From positions 1 through 64,000 of the forward strand of contig CAYYUP010000025.1 in assembly GCA_964474905.1 (NCBI GenBank): a DNA stretch of 64,000 nucleotides, read 5' to 3'. Positions within the stretch are counted from its first letter, which is position 1; each line of letters opens with the position of its first letter. Positions 9,765-18,889 of this stretch are shown piece after piece. The translations under genes and the position numbers were made by a program. This DNA is from JADJRG01 sp964474905. GTDB taxonomy: Bacteria > Myxococcota_A > Polyangia > Nannocystales > Nannocystaceae. The notes under the pieces were generated by a model. It worked only from the letters and a program-made list of their open reading frames with translations. It was not told the DNA's origin and searched no databases.

Positions 9765-11192
9765 GTGTCTCAGCAGATCGCCAAAGAGGAGTTGCAGCTG
9801 GCCCTTCGGGCTTGGGCCTACCTCATCGGCTATGGCGGCGAAGTTGGCGAGTCGTTGCCGCGGGCGTTGGCTTGGCTCCGCGGCCTGTGGGAGGGTGGGC
9901 TCGACTCGCTGCCCTTCGATCTTGTGCACGATCTGGGCGTGCTACTCGTTGACGGTCAGGCGTTTGTCTTCGCCTCTGGAGATAACCTGTCCGATTGGCC
10001 AGAATGCGAGCGCGGCCCTCGCCTCGAGTACGAAGACCGGGTTCTCGGGCGATGGATCCTCGATCCGACGGTGCTCGAGGCCCATGTCGCGATCGCTGCA
10101 CTCGACGACGATTTGCAGCCGCGAGCGGTCGTGCACGCGCTTGGTCTGGCTCTTGGTGCAGCTGCGCATTCGGCAGAGCTGGCGCAGGGAAACCCCGCTC
10201 ATCTGCGATCCTTCGGTCGCGAACTTCGGGCGACCTTTTGCGAGTGGCCGACGCGCTACGCCGAATGGGAGCAGCCGCCGATCGACGAAGCGTGGCGCGA
10301 GTGGGCCCTGGTGCTCCGTGCTCGGTTGCTCTCTGCGCTTGGGGATGAGCGCCTCTTCAGCGCTGCGGATCTCTGGGAAATTACCCATCTAGAGGCGCTA
10401 CCCAGCGAATCGGCCCGCTTGGCATTGCGCGAGCTGCATCGGGTGAGCGCCGGCATCGGCGCGATCGATCCCGGGCTCGGCATCTCCTTTCGCCGCAAGG
10501 TCCAGGAGGTGCCGGTCGATGAGGAAGACGCGAGCCACTACCCGGCGGGGGGGTTCGACGCGTTGAGCAACCGCGGACGTTTTGAGAATCTTGTCCGCTC
10601 CGAGGTGGGCTATGTCGATGAGGGCCGTGAGCTGATGGGGGGGGGCATCGATCTCTTTGATGTGCGCTACGCCCAGGGCGAGCTGCTCTTTTACACTCGC
10701 GATGAGAGCCCGCTGTTTGACCAGCGGCGCGAGCTCCATCTGGTGGTCGACCAGCCCGCGGATCTCCGCCATAAACACCCCGATCTCGATGCCCAGACCC
10801 TGGTACTGGTCGAGGCGGCGGCGCTGCGTTTGCAGGCGGATCTCGTCGAGATCTTTGGTCCCTCCGGGGCGGTTGTAAATATGTCCTGGAGAGCAGGTGG
10901 AGGGGATGACGAGGTGATCGACGAAGAGTCGGCCTTGCTCGCCCTAACCCTCGCGGATGAGATTGTGCATGGTCGGGTTTCGCTCGCGCGGATCTCTGAG
11001 TTCGCCGAGGCTTCGCCGCGCGGCCTCGTCGTCTTTTCAACACATTCGCGCGAGCCCCGTGCGGGCGCTCGCGCCTGGGTGCGGGTCGGAGAGGCGCGCT
11101 GGCAGATCGATGACGAGGTGGAGTTCGATGTGCGAGAGCCCGCGGGCCTGCGTTCGGCGCTTGACGAGGTGCTGCGGCGCTGTTTTCAGTGA
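9765..11192 (+). CDS. Protein of unknown function, possibly a vWA-like component of a MoxR-vWA type system
   Basis: 475 residues from a GTG at 9765; the frame is open further upstream but overlaps the start of the divergent Nif3 gene, so the true start is uncertain. No signal peptide or TM is evident, so it is probably cytoplasmic. The first 230 residues look helical. Around residue 260 comes GGFDALSNRGRFENLV, then IDLFDVRYAQGELLFYTRDE and ELHLVVDQPAD. In my memory this pattern resembles vWA-like subunits that accompany MoxR-type AAA ATPases, but a DxSxS metal site is not visible, so any vWA domain would be inactive. No MoxR gene is nearby. Assignment is weak. Confidence 0.55.
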   Translation: MSQQIAKEELQLALRAWAYLIGYGGEVGESLPRALAWLRGLWEGGLDSLPFDLVHDLGVLLVDGQAFVFASGDNLSDWPECERGPRLEYEDRVLGRWILDPTVLEAHVAIAALDDDLQPRAVVHALGLALGAAAHSAELAQGNPAHLRSFGRELRATFCEWPTRYAEWEQPPIDEAWREWALVLRARLLSALGDERLFSAADLWEITHLEALPSESARLALRELHRVSAGIGAIDPGLGISFRRKVQEVPVDEEDASHYPAGGFDALSNRGRFENLVRSEVGYVDEGRELMGGGIDLFDVRYAQGELLFYTRDESPLFDQRRELHLVVDQPADLRHKHPDLDAQTLVLVEAAALRLQADLVEIFGPSGAVVNMSWRAGGGDDEVIDEESALLALTLADEIVHGRVSLARISEFAEASPRGLVVFSTHSREPRAGARAWVRVGEARWQIDDEVEFDVREPAGLRSALDEVLRRCFQ

Positions 11193-11330
11193 GCGACAAG
11201 AGCCTGTAGTGATTCGATCCGGGGGTGGGCAGAGGCGGTGTCGCCGCTGAAAATGCGCGGCTTTACGGACCGACAAGGTGCACTCTCGTGGTCATCTGTA
11301 GGCGTACAATCGGCGAGCGAGTCCCGCATC

Positions 11331-12542
11331 ATGAAGCTGAAACTCTCAGATCCTGCGGTCCGACGGGACCCCTATCCGACCTATGCATATCTCCGCAAAC
11401 ACGCGCCTCTGGTTGCGGTGAAGCGGCCCCTTATCGGTCGCACCTGGTACCTGAGCCGCTATGAGGATGTGGCAGCGGCGCTCCGCGACGATCGCTTGGT
11501 CAATGGTCGTAGCAACGTCGGTGATGGCAAGGGGTGGCCGTGGTGGATGCCGAAGTCCTTTCGGCCGTTTATCGAGACCATGGTGACCACAGATGGTGAT
11601 GTTCATCGTCGCCTGCGGGCGCTGGTGCAGGTGGCCTTTACACCGCGGAGGATCGCCGACCTACGATCTCTGGTGGAGGTTGTTGTCTCCGAGCAGCTAG
11701 ATGTGCTCGCGGCCAAGGGGGCGCGTGGTTCTGCCGATCTTCTCGAGGACTTTGCCTTGCCGGTGCCGCTCGCGATCATCTCTCGGATGATGGGGGTGCG
11801 AGCCGAGCAGCAGATGGGGTTTCATCACCTCACCAGTCGCTTTATGGAGCTAGCTGAGCACGGCGTTGCGGGCCTTTTTTTGGGGGCGCGTAACACCATG
11901 AAGCTGATCAAATTTCTTCGCGAGCAGGTCGCCGAGAAGCGAGCGCAGCCGGGCGACGATCTGGTCTCTGCGCTGCTCGCTGCCGAGGCGGATGGCGAGA
12001 GTTTGACCGTCGATGAGGTCGCGTCGATGATCTTCCTCCTCCTGCTTGCGGGGCACGAGACAACCATCAATTTGATCGGTAGCGGGACTCTGGCACTCCT
12101 GGATTTTCCGTCCCAGATGGAGCTGCTGCGCGAGGATCCGACGCGCGTCGATCTCGCGATCGAAGAGCTGCTGCGCTTTTCGAATCCTGTTGAGCAGACC
12201 TCGCCCAGATACGCTCGCGAGCCGATCGAACTCCACGGCCAGGTGATCCAAAAGGGCGAGATCGTGGCGCCGCTGATCGCCTCGGCGAATCGCGATTCGG
12301 AGGTATTTGAGAGGCCGGACGAGCTTGATATCAGGCGTACGCCGAATCGCCATCTCGCCCTGGGTCACGGGGCCCACTACTGCTTGGGGGCCCCGCTCGC
12401 GCGCATGGAGGGTCAAATTGCGGTGAATGCACTGCTCCAGAGGTTTCCGGCGCTGCGCTTGGCGGTGCCGCGGGATCGTCTCGAGTGGCGCCGTTCTACG
12501 CTCATTCGCGGGTTGAAGCGCTTGCCCGTGTTGGTGGAGTAG
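11331..12542 (+). CDS. Cytochrome P450
   Basis: 403 residues from the ATG at 11331 (MKLKLSDPAVRRDPYPTYAY), the usual length of soluble bacterial P450s. The I-helix oxygen-binding motif AGHETT starts at residue 240, ExxR is in IEELLRF, and the haem loop is LGHGAHYCLG with C351 as the iron ligand (Leu replaces the usual first Phe). No ferredoxin or reductase gene is adjacent, so electrons must come from elsewhere. TACAAT at 11305-11310 could be a -10 box. Substrate unknown; PxRW-like and steroid/terpene specificity cannot be judged. A second P450 lies at 47874-49088. Confidence 0.95.
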   Translation: MKLKLSDPAVRRDPYPTYAYLRKHAPLVAVKRPLIGRTWYLSRYEDVAAALRDDRLVNGRSNVGDGKGWPWWMPKSFRPFIETMVTTDGDVHRRLRALVQVAFTPRRIADLRSLVEVVVSEQLDVLAAKGARGSADLLEDFALPVPLAIISRMMGVRAEQQMGFHHLTSRFMELAEHGVAGLFLGARNTMKLIKFLREQVAEKRAQPGDDLVSALLAAEADGESLTVDEVASMIFLLLLAGHETTINLIGSGTLALLDFPSQMELLREDPTRVDLAIEELLRFSNPVEQTSPRYAREPIELHGQVIQKGEIVAPLIASANRDSEVFERPDELDIRRTPNRHLALGHGAHYCLGAPLARMEGQIAVNALLQRFPALRLAVPRDRLEWRRSTLIRGLKRLPVLVE

Positions 12543-12561
12543 TAGGCGCGGCAAGGCACGA

Positions 12562-13740
12562 TCAGCGGTACGCGATCATCAAGGCCGAGAGGTAGTAGTA
12601 GGGAAGGCCGTGGCCATCATCGCAGCTGGTGCCGCCGACGCAGCCGACGCAGGGATCGGCACCGGGCCGGCAGCTGTTCTCGAACTCATCGACGGCGTAG
12701 ACGACGGTATTTTCGACTCCAGGTAGTACTGTTTCGGTGGCATCGATGAGCCAGGGCACGACGTCTGCGCCGGGGCACCAGCCTGCGCGGGGGAATTTCC
12801 AGGTGCCGAGCTGGTCGGGCACCGCGGTCTCTGGGCAGTCGTCGCGCCATACGGTTTTGGTGTAGCCGCCGCCGCCGTTGAGTTGATAGCCATGCGCTCG
12901 CGCGCAGAACTCGGCGCAGTTATCGACGTTGCCAAAACCATGGCCGGTGATGTGACTGCGCAGCTTAAAGCTCGTGGCGTCGGCCGGCGGCGTGAAGCTC
13001 TGGCTGGGGACCTGGGAGTCGACCGTGTTGTTGGGATCGCCGTAGGAGAAGCTTTGGTACCAGAGCGGGTAGACCTCGATCGCCCGCGGGCTGGGGATGC
13101 CACCGTGGAAGTTGAGGCTGGCGTCGACGAGCCAGCCCTCGCCCTGCTCGTGGCCGGGGCCGACCCAGGTGTCGATAAAAACTCGAATCGTCGTATCCCC
13201 TTTGAGCAGCGGTCGGAGGTCGGTCATGTCCAGCGTCCAGGCGGCGGGCAGGCGATAGGCGGTGATAAAGCGGGCGAGCTCGACGTAGCCTTCGTCCTCA
13301 GCGCCCGGCCATCGAACAACGCCGATAGTCCCGTAGCGGTCCCAATGATCGCAGAGGCCGTTGGGGCAATTGAGGGCGAAGTCGAGGGTGATCTCGTCGT
13401 ACTCCCCGCTTGCGGGCAAGGCGACGTCTACGTCGATCTGACGCCGATTCTCCTCGCCAAAGTAGACATGTTCGCCTACAAAAATCTGCACCAGCGCATC
13501 GTCCCCAGGCTGCAACACCTTGCCGCCGCTGCTCTCGGACTCGGTCGTATTGGTCGCTGTGCTGCTGGTACTTGGCCCGCTCGTGCTAGTGCTAGTGCTA
13601 GCGCTTGTCTGGTCGGTGTCGGAGGTCGGGTTGGTCGACTCTGAGGTGCTCGCAGAGGGCGTGGGCTCGCAGGCAAATAGTAGGAGTGCGACGAGAGGCG
13701 CGGTGGACGAGAGAGCGGCGTGACTCGAAGTGCTGCGCAT
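12562..13740 (-). CDS. PNGase F-like lipoprotein (PHM/PNGase F fold)
   Basis: 392 residues from the ATG at 13740, chosen because it gives a compact lipoprotein signal (STAPLVALLLFACEPTP). An upstream ATG at 13815 has a better Shine-Dalgarno (AAGGAGG, 8-bp spacing) but would make a signal of about 50 residues. After a Ser/Thr linker come an N-terminal domain (FALNCPNGLCDHWDRYG) and a C-terminal domain (HITGHGFGNVDNCAEFC, then WRDDCPE and RAGWCPG), matching the two jelly-roll domains of peptide-N-glycosidase F relatives. PNGase F removes N-glycans from glycoproteins; whether the catalytic acids are kept needs alignment. It is probably on the cell surface, fitting a predatory lifestyle. Confidence 0.8.
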   Translation of the reverse strand: MRSTSSHAALSSTAPLVALLLFACEPTPSASTSESTNPTSDTDQTSASTSTSTSGPSTSSTATNTTESESSGGKVLQPGDDALVQIFVGEHVYFGEENRRQIDVDVALPASGEYDEITLDFALNCPNGLCDHWDRYGTIGVVRWPGAEDEGYVELARFITAYRLPAAWTLDMTDLRPLLKGDTTIRVFIDTWVGPGHEQGEGWLVDASLNFHGGIPSPRAIEVYPLWYQSFSYGDPNNTVDSQVPSQSFTPPADATSFKLRSHITGHGFGNVDNCAEFCARAHGYQLNGGGGYTKTVWRDDCPETAVPDQLGTWKFPRAGWCPGADVVPWLIDATETVLPGVENTVVYAVDEFENSCRPGADPCVGCVGGTSCDDGHGLPYYYLSALMIAYR

Positions 13741-13943
13741 AATGCACGATACGCGATTCGGCCCTGAGCAGTGGCTTCGGTCCAAATCGACGCGGAGCCG
13801 GGCGAACGACGGCATGAGGAGGTCCTCCTTGGGAAGCATTTCTTCTGCGTGAGGTTCGTCCTTCGTTCCTGGTTAAAGTCGGAAATGTTGGTCAATATGC
13901 CGTGATTACGGTCCAGATTGGGAAATTGCGACAGTGTTTGACT

Positions 13944-13960
13944 TTGAAAACAATTTTCAA
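13944..13960. promoter_or_regulatory. Candidate Fur-type operator before the imelysin operon
   Basis: TTGAAAACAATTTTCAA is a perfect inverted repeat with 7-bp arms and a 3-bp centre, ending 13 bp before the ATG at 13974. AT-rich palindromes of the form TGAAAA-N-TTTTCA are typical of Fur boxes. It precedes imelysin and di-haem genes, a pair commonly iron-controlled. Binding is inferred. Confidence 0.6.
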
Positions 13961-13973
13961 TATCAGATAGTTC

Positions 13974-15182
13974 ATGTCGTTCAAGCACAGTACCGGCTCG
14001 CCCGTGCCGTTGGGTCGAAAGTACGTTATCGCTCATTTTGGGGTCTTTCTGGGGCTCGCATCCGGTTGCGAAGTTGGTTTGGATTCACCGTGGAATGATC
14101 CTGAATTTCGCGACACGGCGATCGCTGTGGTCGATAATTACGGCGTAGGAGTAGCCGCAGGATATGATGATACGTTGCTCGCGACGGAGGTGTTGGAGGG
14201 CTTTGTGGAGTCATTCTTGGCCGCGCCGGGGGAGGCGACGATGGCCGAGGCCCGAGCTGCATGGCTGAGCGCTCGGGCGCTCTACGGCGAGACGGAGGTC
14301 TTTCGGTTTTACGAGGGGCCGATCGATGGCGTCGAGGGGCGGATCAATGCTTGGCCGCTCGACGAGGCCTATATCGATTACGTTGTCGGCCAGCAGGATG
14401 CGGGTATCATCTCGAATCCTGATGCCTACCCGACGATCGATGTGGCGACAGTGCTCGCCGCGAACGAGGCTCTTGGCGAGGACACCATATCGAGTGGTTG
14501 GCACGCGCTAGAGTTCTTGCTTTGGGGTCAGGATCTCGACCCTGAGGGTCCGGGCGATCGGCCCTACAGGGATTATATCGATGGGCCGGAGGCCACGGCG
14601 GCCCACGCCGATCGGCGTCGACAGTACATTCGAGCGGTCATGCAGGCGCTTTTGGCCGACCTTCGCGCCGTCGATTCGGAGTGGCACGAGTCGCAGGGTC
14701 TCTACCGCAGGGCTTTTGTCGGCGGCGATCCAAAGGAGGCAGTGCGCCGCATGCTGCTCGGCATGGCGAGTTTAGGCGGCGATGAACTGGCGGGGGAACG
14801 GATCACGGTGGCCTTTGAGACCCGTGAGCAGGAGGACGAGCACTCCTGCTTTAGCGACAATACCCACAATGATTTGATCGCCGGCGCTCGCGGTATCGAA
14901 AATGTCTACTTGGGGAGAGTTCGGGGGTCGACGGGGCCGGGAATCTCTGCGCTCGTTGCCAGTTTAGACGCCGACCTCGACCGTCGTTTACGGGCGCAGC
15001 TAGACCGCACTGCCCTGGTCCTAGAGTCGATACCGGCGCCTTTCGACCGGTCGATTCAGGCGGCGGAGGGCTCTCCTGCCCGCGAAGCCATCGCAGCATC
15101 GATCGAGGCGTTAAGGGTGCAAACAGAGATGATTCTCGAGGTCGCCGAACTGCTCGAGGTCGAGCTTAACATCGAGGCCTGA
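13974..15182 (+). CDS. Imelysin-family (M75) lipoprotein, iron-regulated protein A type
   Basis: 402 residues from the ATG at 13974. A signal segment (VIAHFGVFLGLASGCE) carries a lipobox Cys. The imelysin signature GxHxxE is present as GWHALEFLLWGQ (H177, E180), and the two-lobed helical fold is suggested by repeats around EVFRFYEGPIDG and GMASLGGDELAGERI. Imelysins (IrpA, EfeO relatives) are envelope proteins tied to iron acquisition. The stop codon is one base before the next gene's ATG, so the two are cotranscribed and probably translationally coupled. A palindromic candidate Fur box sits 13 bp upstream. Confidence 0.92.
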   Translation: MSFKHSTGSPVPLGRKYVIAHFGVFLGLASGCEVGLDSPWNDPEFRDTAIAVVDNYGVGVAAGYDDTLLATEVLEGFVESFLAAPGEATMAEARAAWLSARALYGETEVFRFYEGPIDGVEGRINAWPLDEAYIDYVVGQQDAGIISNPDAYPTIDVATVLAANEALGEDTISSGWHALEFLLWGQDLDPEGPGDRPYRDYIDGPEATAAHADRRRQYIRAVMQALLADLRAVDSEWHESQGLYRRAFVGGDPKEAVRRMLLGMASLGGDELAGERITVAFETREQEDEHSCFSDNTHNDLIAGARGIENVYLGRVRGSTGPGISALVASLDADLDRRLRAQLDRTALVLESIPAPFDRSIQAAEGSPAREAIAASIEALRVQTEMILEVAELLEVELNIEA

Positions 15183-15183
15183 G

Positions 15184-16593
15184 ATGACTCATCACTCACA
15201 AAAACCTGCTCAGTTATGGGCTTCGCTGGGTGTGTGTGTGGCACTTGGCAGCGCGTCAGCTGGTTGCGACGGGAACGAAGAACCCCTTGCATACGTCGGT
15301 GAAGAGCGTTCTGGGGGGAAGACGACCGTCGACGATGCGAGCATGCATGCGTTCACATTTGCGGCCCGCAACATGAGCTTTGAGAGGCGCCAGCGTTTTG
15401 TCGTAGGCAATTCGTTTTTCAACAAAAATTGGGTGCAGGCGCCTGCCTCGACGGAGGCGCGGGATGGGCTTGGGCCGACGTTTAATGCTCGCTCCTGTTC
15501 GACCTGCCATCTGCGGGACGGCCGCGGAAGGCCCCCCTTCGAAGGTGAGCCGTTCATTGGCTTACTGCTGCGCCTGTCGACGTTCGGGACCGACGGCGAG
15601 GTGGTACCGGTGCCGGGTTATGGAGATCAGCTCCAGCCCTCTTCGATCGACGGAGTGCCTGCGGAGGGGCGACCTACGGTTCGGTATACCGAAGTTTCGG
15701 GCCGCTTCGCCGACGGCGAGGCCTATAGGCTCCGGCGGCCGATGTATACGATCGAGGAGCCGAGTTTTGGGCCCCTCGATCCCTCGGTGATGGTGTCACC
15801 GCGTGTCGCTCCGGCGATGATCGGCTTGGGCTTGCTCGCGGCGATCTCCGAGCGCGAGATTCTCGCGAGGCAGGACATCGACGATGTTGATGGCGATGGT
15901 ATCTCTGGGCGAGCTAACTGGGTGTGGCATGTCCAGGGCGATGCCCTTGCGCTCGGTCGATTTGGTTGGAAGGCGAATCAACCGACGGTGCGCCAGCAGT
16001 GTGCGGGCGCCTTTGTCGGCGATATGGGCATCACGTCGACGATTTTTCCAGAAGAAAACTGCCCCGAGGGTCAGGTCGAATGCGGGCAGGCGCAGGACGG
16101 AGGATCGCCCGAGCTGAGCCCTGCGTTATTGGATGACATCAGCTTCTACGCGAGCACGCTGGCGGTGCCCGCTCGTCGCGATGTCGGAGATCCCGAGGTT
16201 TTGGCGGGGCGCGAACTCTTCGGTGAGATCGGCTGCGCTGCCTGTCATACGCCGCGCTATGTCACCGCCGAGAACGCGGACTTGGTCGAGACTCGCGCTC
16301 AGTTGATCTGGCCCTATACCGATCTTCTCCTGCACGATATGGGCGATGGCTTGGCGGATCTCCGGCCCGATGGGCTTGCAGATGGTCATGAGTGGCGGAC
16401 TCCGCCGCTCTGGGGAATTGGCCTGGTGGCGACGGTCAATGGGCACACGAACTTTCTTCACGATGGCAGGGCACGCTCGCTCCTGGAGGCCGCGATCTGG
16501 CATGGCGGTGAGGCGGCCGTCGCCCGCGAGGCACTGCTCCTCTTAGATGCCGCCGAGCGCAGGTCGCTAGTTATCTTTATGGAATCGCTATGA
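15184..16593 (+). CDS. Di-haem oxidoreductase lipoprotein (DUF1111 family)
   Basis: 469 residues; the ATG at 15184 follows the imelysin stop by one base. The N-terminus has a lipobox (ALGSASAGCDG). Two c-type haem motifs are seen: CSTCH (105-109) and CAACH (351-355). The phrases GLGPTFNARSC and DGRGRPPF match the di-haem DUF1111 or thiol-oxidoreductase-like family, and the second half resembles MauG/cytochrome c peroxidase-type segments. Together with imelysin it forms a widespread iron-regulated envelope pair, presumably redox-processing iron or a ligand; exact chemistry unknown. Export and haem attachment require the Sec and cytochrome c maturation systems, not present in this window. Confidence 0.92.
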   Translation: MTHHSQKPAQLWASLGVCVALGSASAGCDGNEEPLAYVGEERSGGKTTVDDASMHAFTFAARNMSFERRQRFVVGNSFFNKNWVQAPASTEARDGLGPTFNARSCSTCHLRDGRGRPPFEGEPFIGLLLRLSTFGTDGEVVPVPGYGDQLQPSSIDGVPAEGRPTVRYTEVSGRFADGEAYRLRRPMYTIEEPSFGPLDPSVMVSPRVAPAMIGLGLLAAISEREILARQDIDDVDGDGISGRANWVWHVQGDALALGRFGWKANQPTVRQQCAGAFVGDMGITSTIFPEENCPEGQVECGQAQDGGSPELSPALLDDISFYASTLAVPARRDVGDPEVLAGRELFGEIGCAACHTPRYVTAENADLVETRAQLIWPYTDLLLHDMGDGLADLRPDGLADGHEWRTPPLWGIGLVATVNGHTNFLHDGRARSLLEAAIWHGGEAAVAREALLLLDAAERRSLVIFMESL

Positions 16594-17053
16594 GCTATCG
16601 GATCGAAATCGGCCGCAGCCACAGCAGGGACGGTGCGGACGAGTGCGATGCGGCAGTCCCGGGTCGGATCCCGCGGCCGTGGATCGTGATCTCGAAGCGG
16701 CCTGGCGCTCCGGCCTGAGCGACGCCTGTGTCTGCGACGCTTGTATCTCCGACGTTTGTATCCCCGACGCCTGGCCCCTCCGCCGGCTTCGATCGTCACA
16801 CCTGGGCTCGCCGAGTCGCGGCAGCAGCGCGGCATCACGCGGCAGCGGTCGTGGCCGCTCGTGCATCGCCCGTGGTTCGCGCATAGGTGGGCGTAGGAGG
16901 GCGGATACGCACGTTCGGGGTACCTGGGCGGGCAGGCTCGGAGTTCGTTCGAAGCCTGTGTGCCCGGGCGCTCAGAGTTGATTCGAAGCGCGCGGTGCAG
17001 GTCTAGAGTTGCCTCGCTTGCTGGTGGTCGTGGCGGCCTGGTATGAGCCAAAC
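16594..17053. other. 460-bp intergenic region with 15-bp tandem repeats
   Basis: No convincing gene. It contains three and a half 15-bp units of the form GACGYYTGTRTCYSC at 16722-16771. Several long overlapping frames cross it on both strands, but all are Arg/Ser-rich and look like shadows of GC-rich DNA. Confidence 0.5.
16722..16771. repeat. 15-bp tandem repeat, about 3.4 units
   Basis: Units at 16722-16736, 16737-16751 and 16752-16766 differ by 2-4 bases; a partial fourth follows. The length is a multiple of three, so it may be a relic of a pentapeptide-repeat coding segment. Confidence 0.7.
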
Positions 17054-18871
17054 GTGCGCACCTCCTGGCTACGAGCCCTGCTAGTCCTCGGGATCGGGCT
17101 CGTCGATGCCTCCTGCGGCGACGATGCTCCGGCGGAGGAGAGCCCGCCTCCGCCGGTGGAGGAGCGACCGTCGCCGGTGATGCGGGTTGCGCCCTCAAAG
17201 TTTGCACGTGTCGAAATATGTCCCAAGAGACTTGCCGGAATCGAGACCATCGATCGGGTGATTCCTGCGGGTTGCGGGCCCTTGAGGGTCGATCGAAGCT
17301 ACCGTCTTGACGCCGGATCCCTGACGATTAAGCCAGGGGCGATCCTCGACTTTGAGGTCGGAGCGGAGCTGGCACTGGGCTTTGCGGGGACCACCAAGGT
17401 CGTCATCCAGGGCAGCGAACTGTCGCCGGTGATCCTCCGTCCGGCGCCCCCGGATGGGGGGGAGAGCGACGAAAACGGCGATGACTTTGAGGGCCCGCGA
17501 TGGCCGGGTATTCGCCTCTACAAGGGGGCGGTGCACGCTCTTCTCGAGAACGTTGTGATCGAGCGGGTCGGCGATCCTGATCGCGGTGCGCTCTACATCG
17601 AGAGCCACGGCGCAAGCGTCAGCAATGTGCTTTTTCGGGATGTCGCCGGCCTCGCGGTCTACGTCAACTCAAAGGGCGGGCTCCATCACTTCGCCAAAAA
17701 CCGCATCGAAGGTCTGGTCGGTCCGACGTCGATGTTCCTGCCGGCGGCATCGATGCGGGCGTTGACCGCGGATAACGAGATCCCGAGCGAGAGTTCGATC
17801 CGATTGCTCGGCGACCATCTCTACGATGAGCATCTGTGGGCGAACCCTGGGGTGCCGGTGATCATCGGCGGTCGGATCGAGGTCGCTGGCAGCCAAGAGA
17901 CCTCAGCAAAGCTGACCTTTTCGCCAGGTATCGAGCTGCACTTCGATCACGATGGTTACATCAACGTCGGTTACTACGATCCGGGGGTGATGATCGCCGA
18001 GGGCACCCCAGAGGCGCCGATCCTCTTCACCGCCTACGAGCATCACGAGGCCGGGGCGTGGCGCGGGATCAACCTCTACAAACACGCGTCGGCATCCTTT
18101 GCCAACGTCGTATTTGAGAACGGCGCACGATATGTCGACCGCGGGGTGCTCTACGCAAATAGCAAGGCCAAGCTCGGACTGCGGGATGTTCTCTTTCGCG
18201 ATAACCGCTCGGGTATCGTTCTCTACCACGATCAAATCCAACTGCAGGAGTTCCGTGGGGTCCGCTTTGAGGGCACGCCGCGGCCGCTCAAGGTGCATCC
18301 TCAGATCTTCGGCGGGCTCGGCGAGGGCAATGATTTTGGCGGCGACAGGGTGCTCATCGACGACGGTGTGATCAATCGCGATACGACCTGGCGAGATCCA
18401 GGCGTTGTTGTTGAGCTTCGCCATCCGATCGCGGTTGAGGACGCGACGTTTACGCTGATGGCTGGGCTTAAGATCGAGGTTTGGGATGGATTTGGCCTCG
18501 ACGTGCGCGAGGAGGCCCGGCTGCGGATCCTCGGGACGCGCGAGCATCTGGTAACGCTCGCCGGTATCAACGACAGGCGCGGGACCTGGGATTCGATCCA
18601 TCTCAGGAGTGCAGAGGCTGGCGTCGCGCATGAGCTTCGCGGGCTACAAATGCGCAATGCAGGCGGCGATGCGGCGATCGTGATCCATGCGGGTGTGCGC
18701 GCTGCAGTCGAGGGCGTCAGCTGTGAGGCTTGCTTCAGCCCGACGCTTACGTGGCAGTGCGGTGCGGTGGTCGACGTCGAAGGCGTGGAGGCAAGCGCGG
18801 GGACGCCGGGGGCGATCGCGCGGCCGCAGTGCACTGGCTTGGAGCTGCCGCCGACCGAAGAAACGAACTGA
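17054..18871 (+). CDS. Right-handed parallel beta-helix lipoprotein
   Basis: 605 residues from a GTG at 17054, chosen because it gives a lipoprotein signal (LRALLVLGIGLVDASCGDD); a TTG at 17009 is the alternative. After a Pro/Glu-rich linker the chain shows repeated beta-helix rungs, including two similar blocks (NVVIERVGDPDRGALYIES and NVVFENGARYVDRGVLYAN), typical of pectate-lyase-like or NosD-like folds. Such proteins often bind or cleave polysaccharide, but no catalytic set is recognised. It follows the iron operon by 460 bp on the same strand and is probably a separate unit. Surface location is inferred. Confidence 0.75.
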   Translation: MRTSWLRALLVLGIGLVDASCGDDAPAEESPPPPVEERPSPVMRVAPSKFARVEICPKRLAGIETIDRVIPAGCGPLRVDRSYRLDAGSLTIKPGAILDFEVGAELALGFAGTTKVVIQGSELSPVILRPAPPDGGESDENGDDFEGPRWPGIRLYKGAVHALLENVVIERVGDPDRGALYIESHGASVSNVLFRDVAGLAVYVNSKGGLHHFAKNRIEGLVGPTSMFLPAASMRALTADNEIPSESSIRLLGDHLYDEHLWANPGVPVIIGGRIEVAGSQETSAKLTFSPGIELHFDHDGYINVGYYDPGVMIAEGTPEAPILFTAYEHHEAGAWRGINLYKHASASFANVVFENGARYVDRGVLYANSKAKLGLRDVLFRDNRSGIVLYHDQIQLQEFRGVRFEGTPRPLKVHPQIFGGLGEGNDFGGDRVLIDDGVINRDTTWRDPGVVVELRHPIAVEDATFTLMAGLKIEVWDGFGLDVREEARLRILGTREHLVTLAGINDRRGTWDSIHLRSAEAGVAHELRGLQMRNAGGDAAIVIHAGVRAAVEGVSCEACFSPTLTWQCGAVVDVEGVEASAGTPGAIARPQCTGLELPPTEETN

Positions 18872-18889
18872 GGCTTGCTCGAGCATCGC

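Noticed and set aside
10381..11199. 272-codon minus-strand frame
   Set aside because: Arg/Pro/His-rich shadow typical of GC-rich antisense; the plus-strand gene has coherent structure.
16458..17207. 249-codon minus-strand frame across the intergenic region
   Set aside because: Composition is Arg/Pro-rich, overlaps two real genes and crosses a tandem repeat; no start signal or domain.
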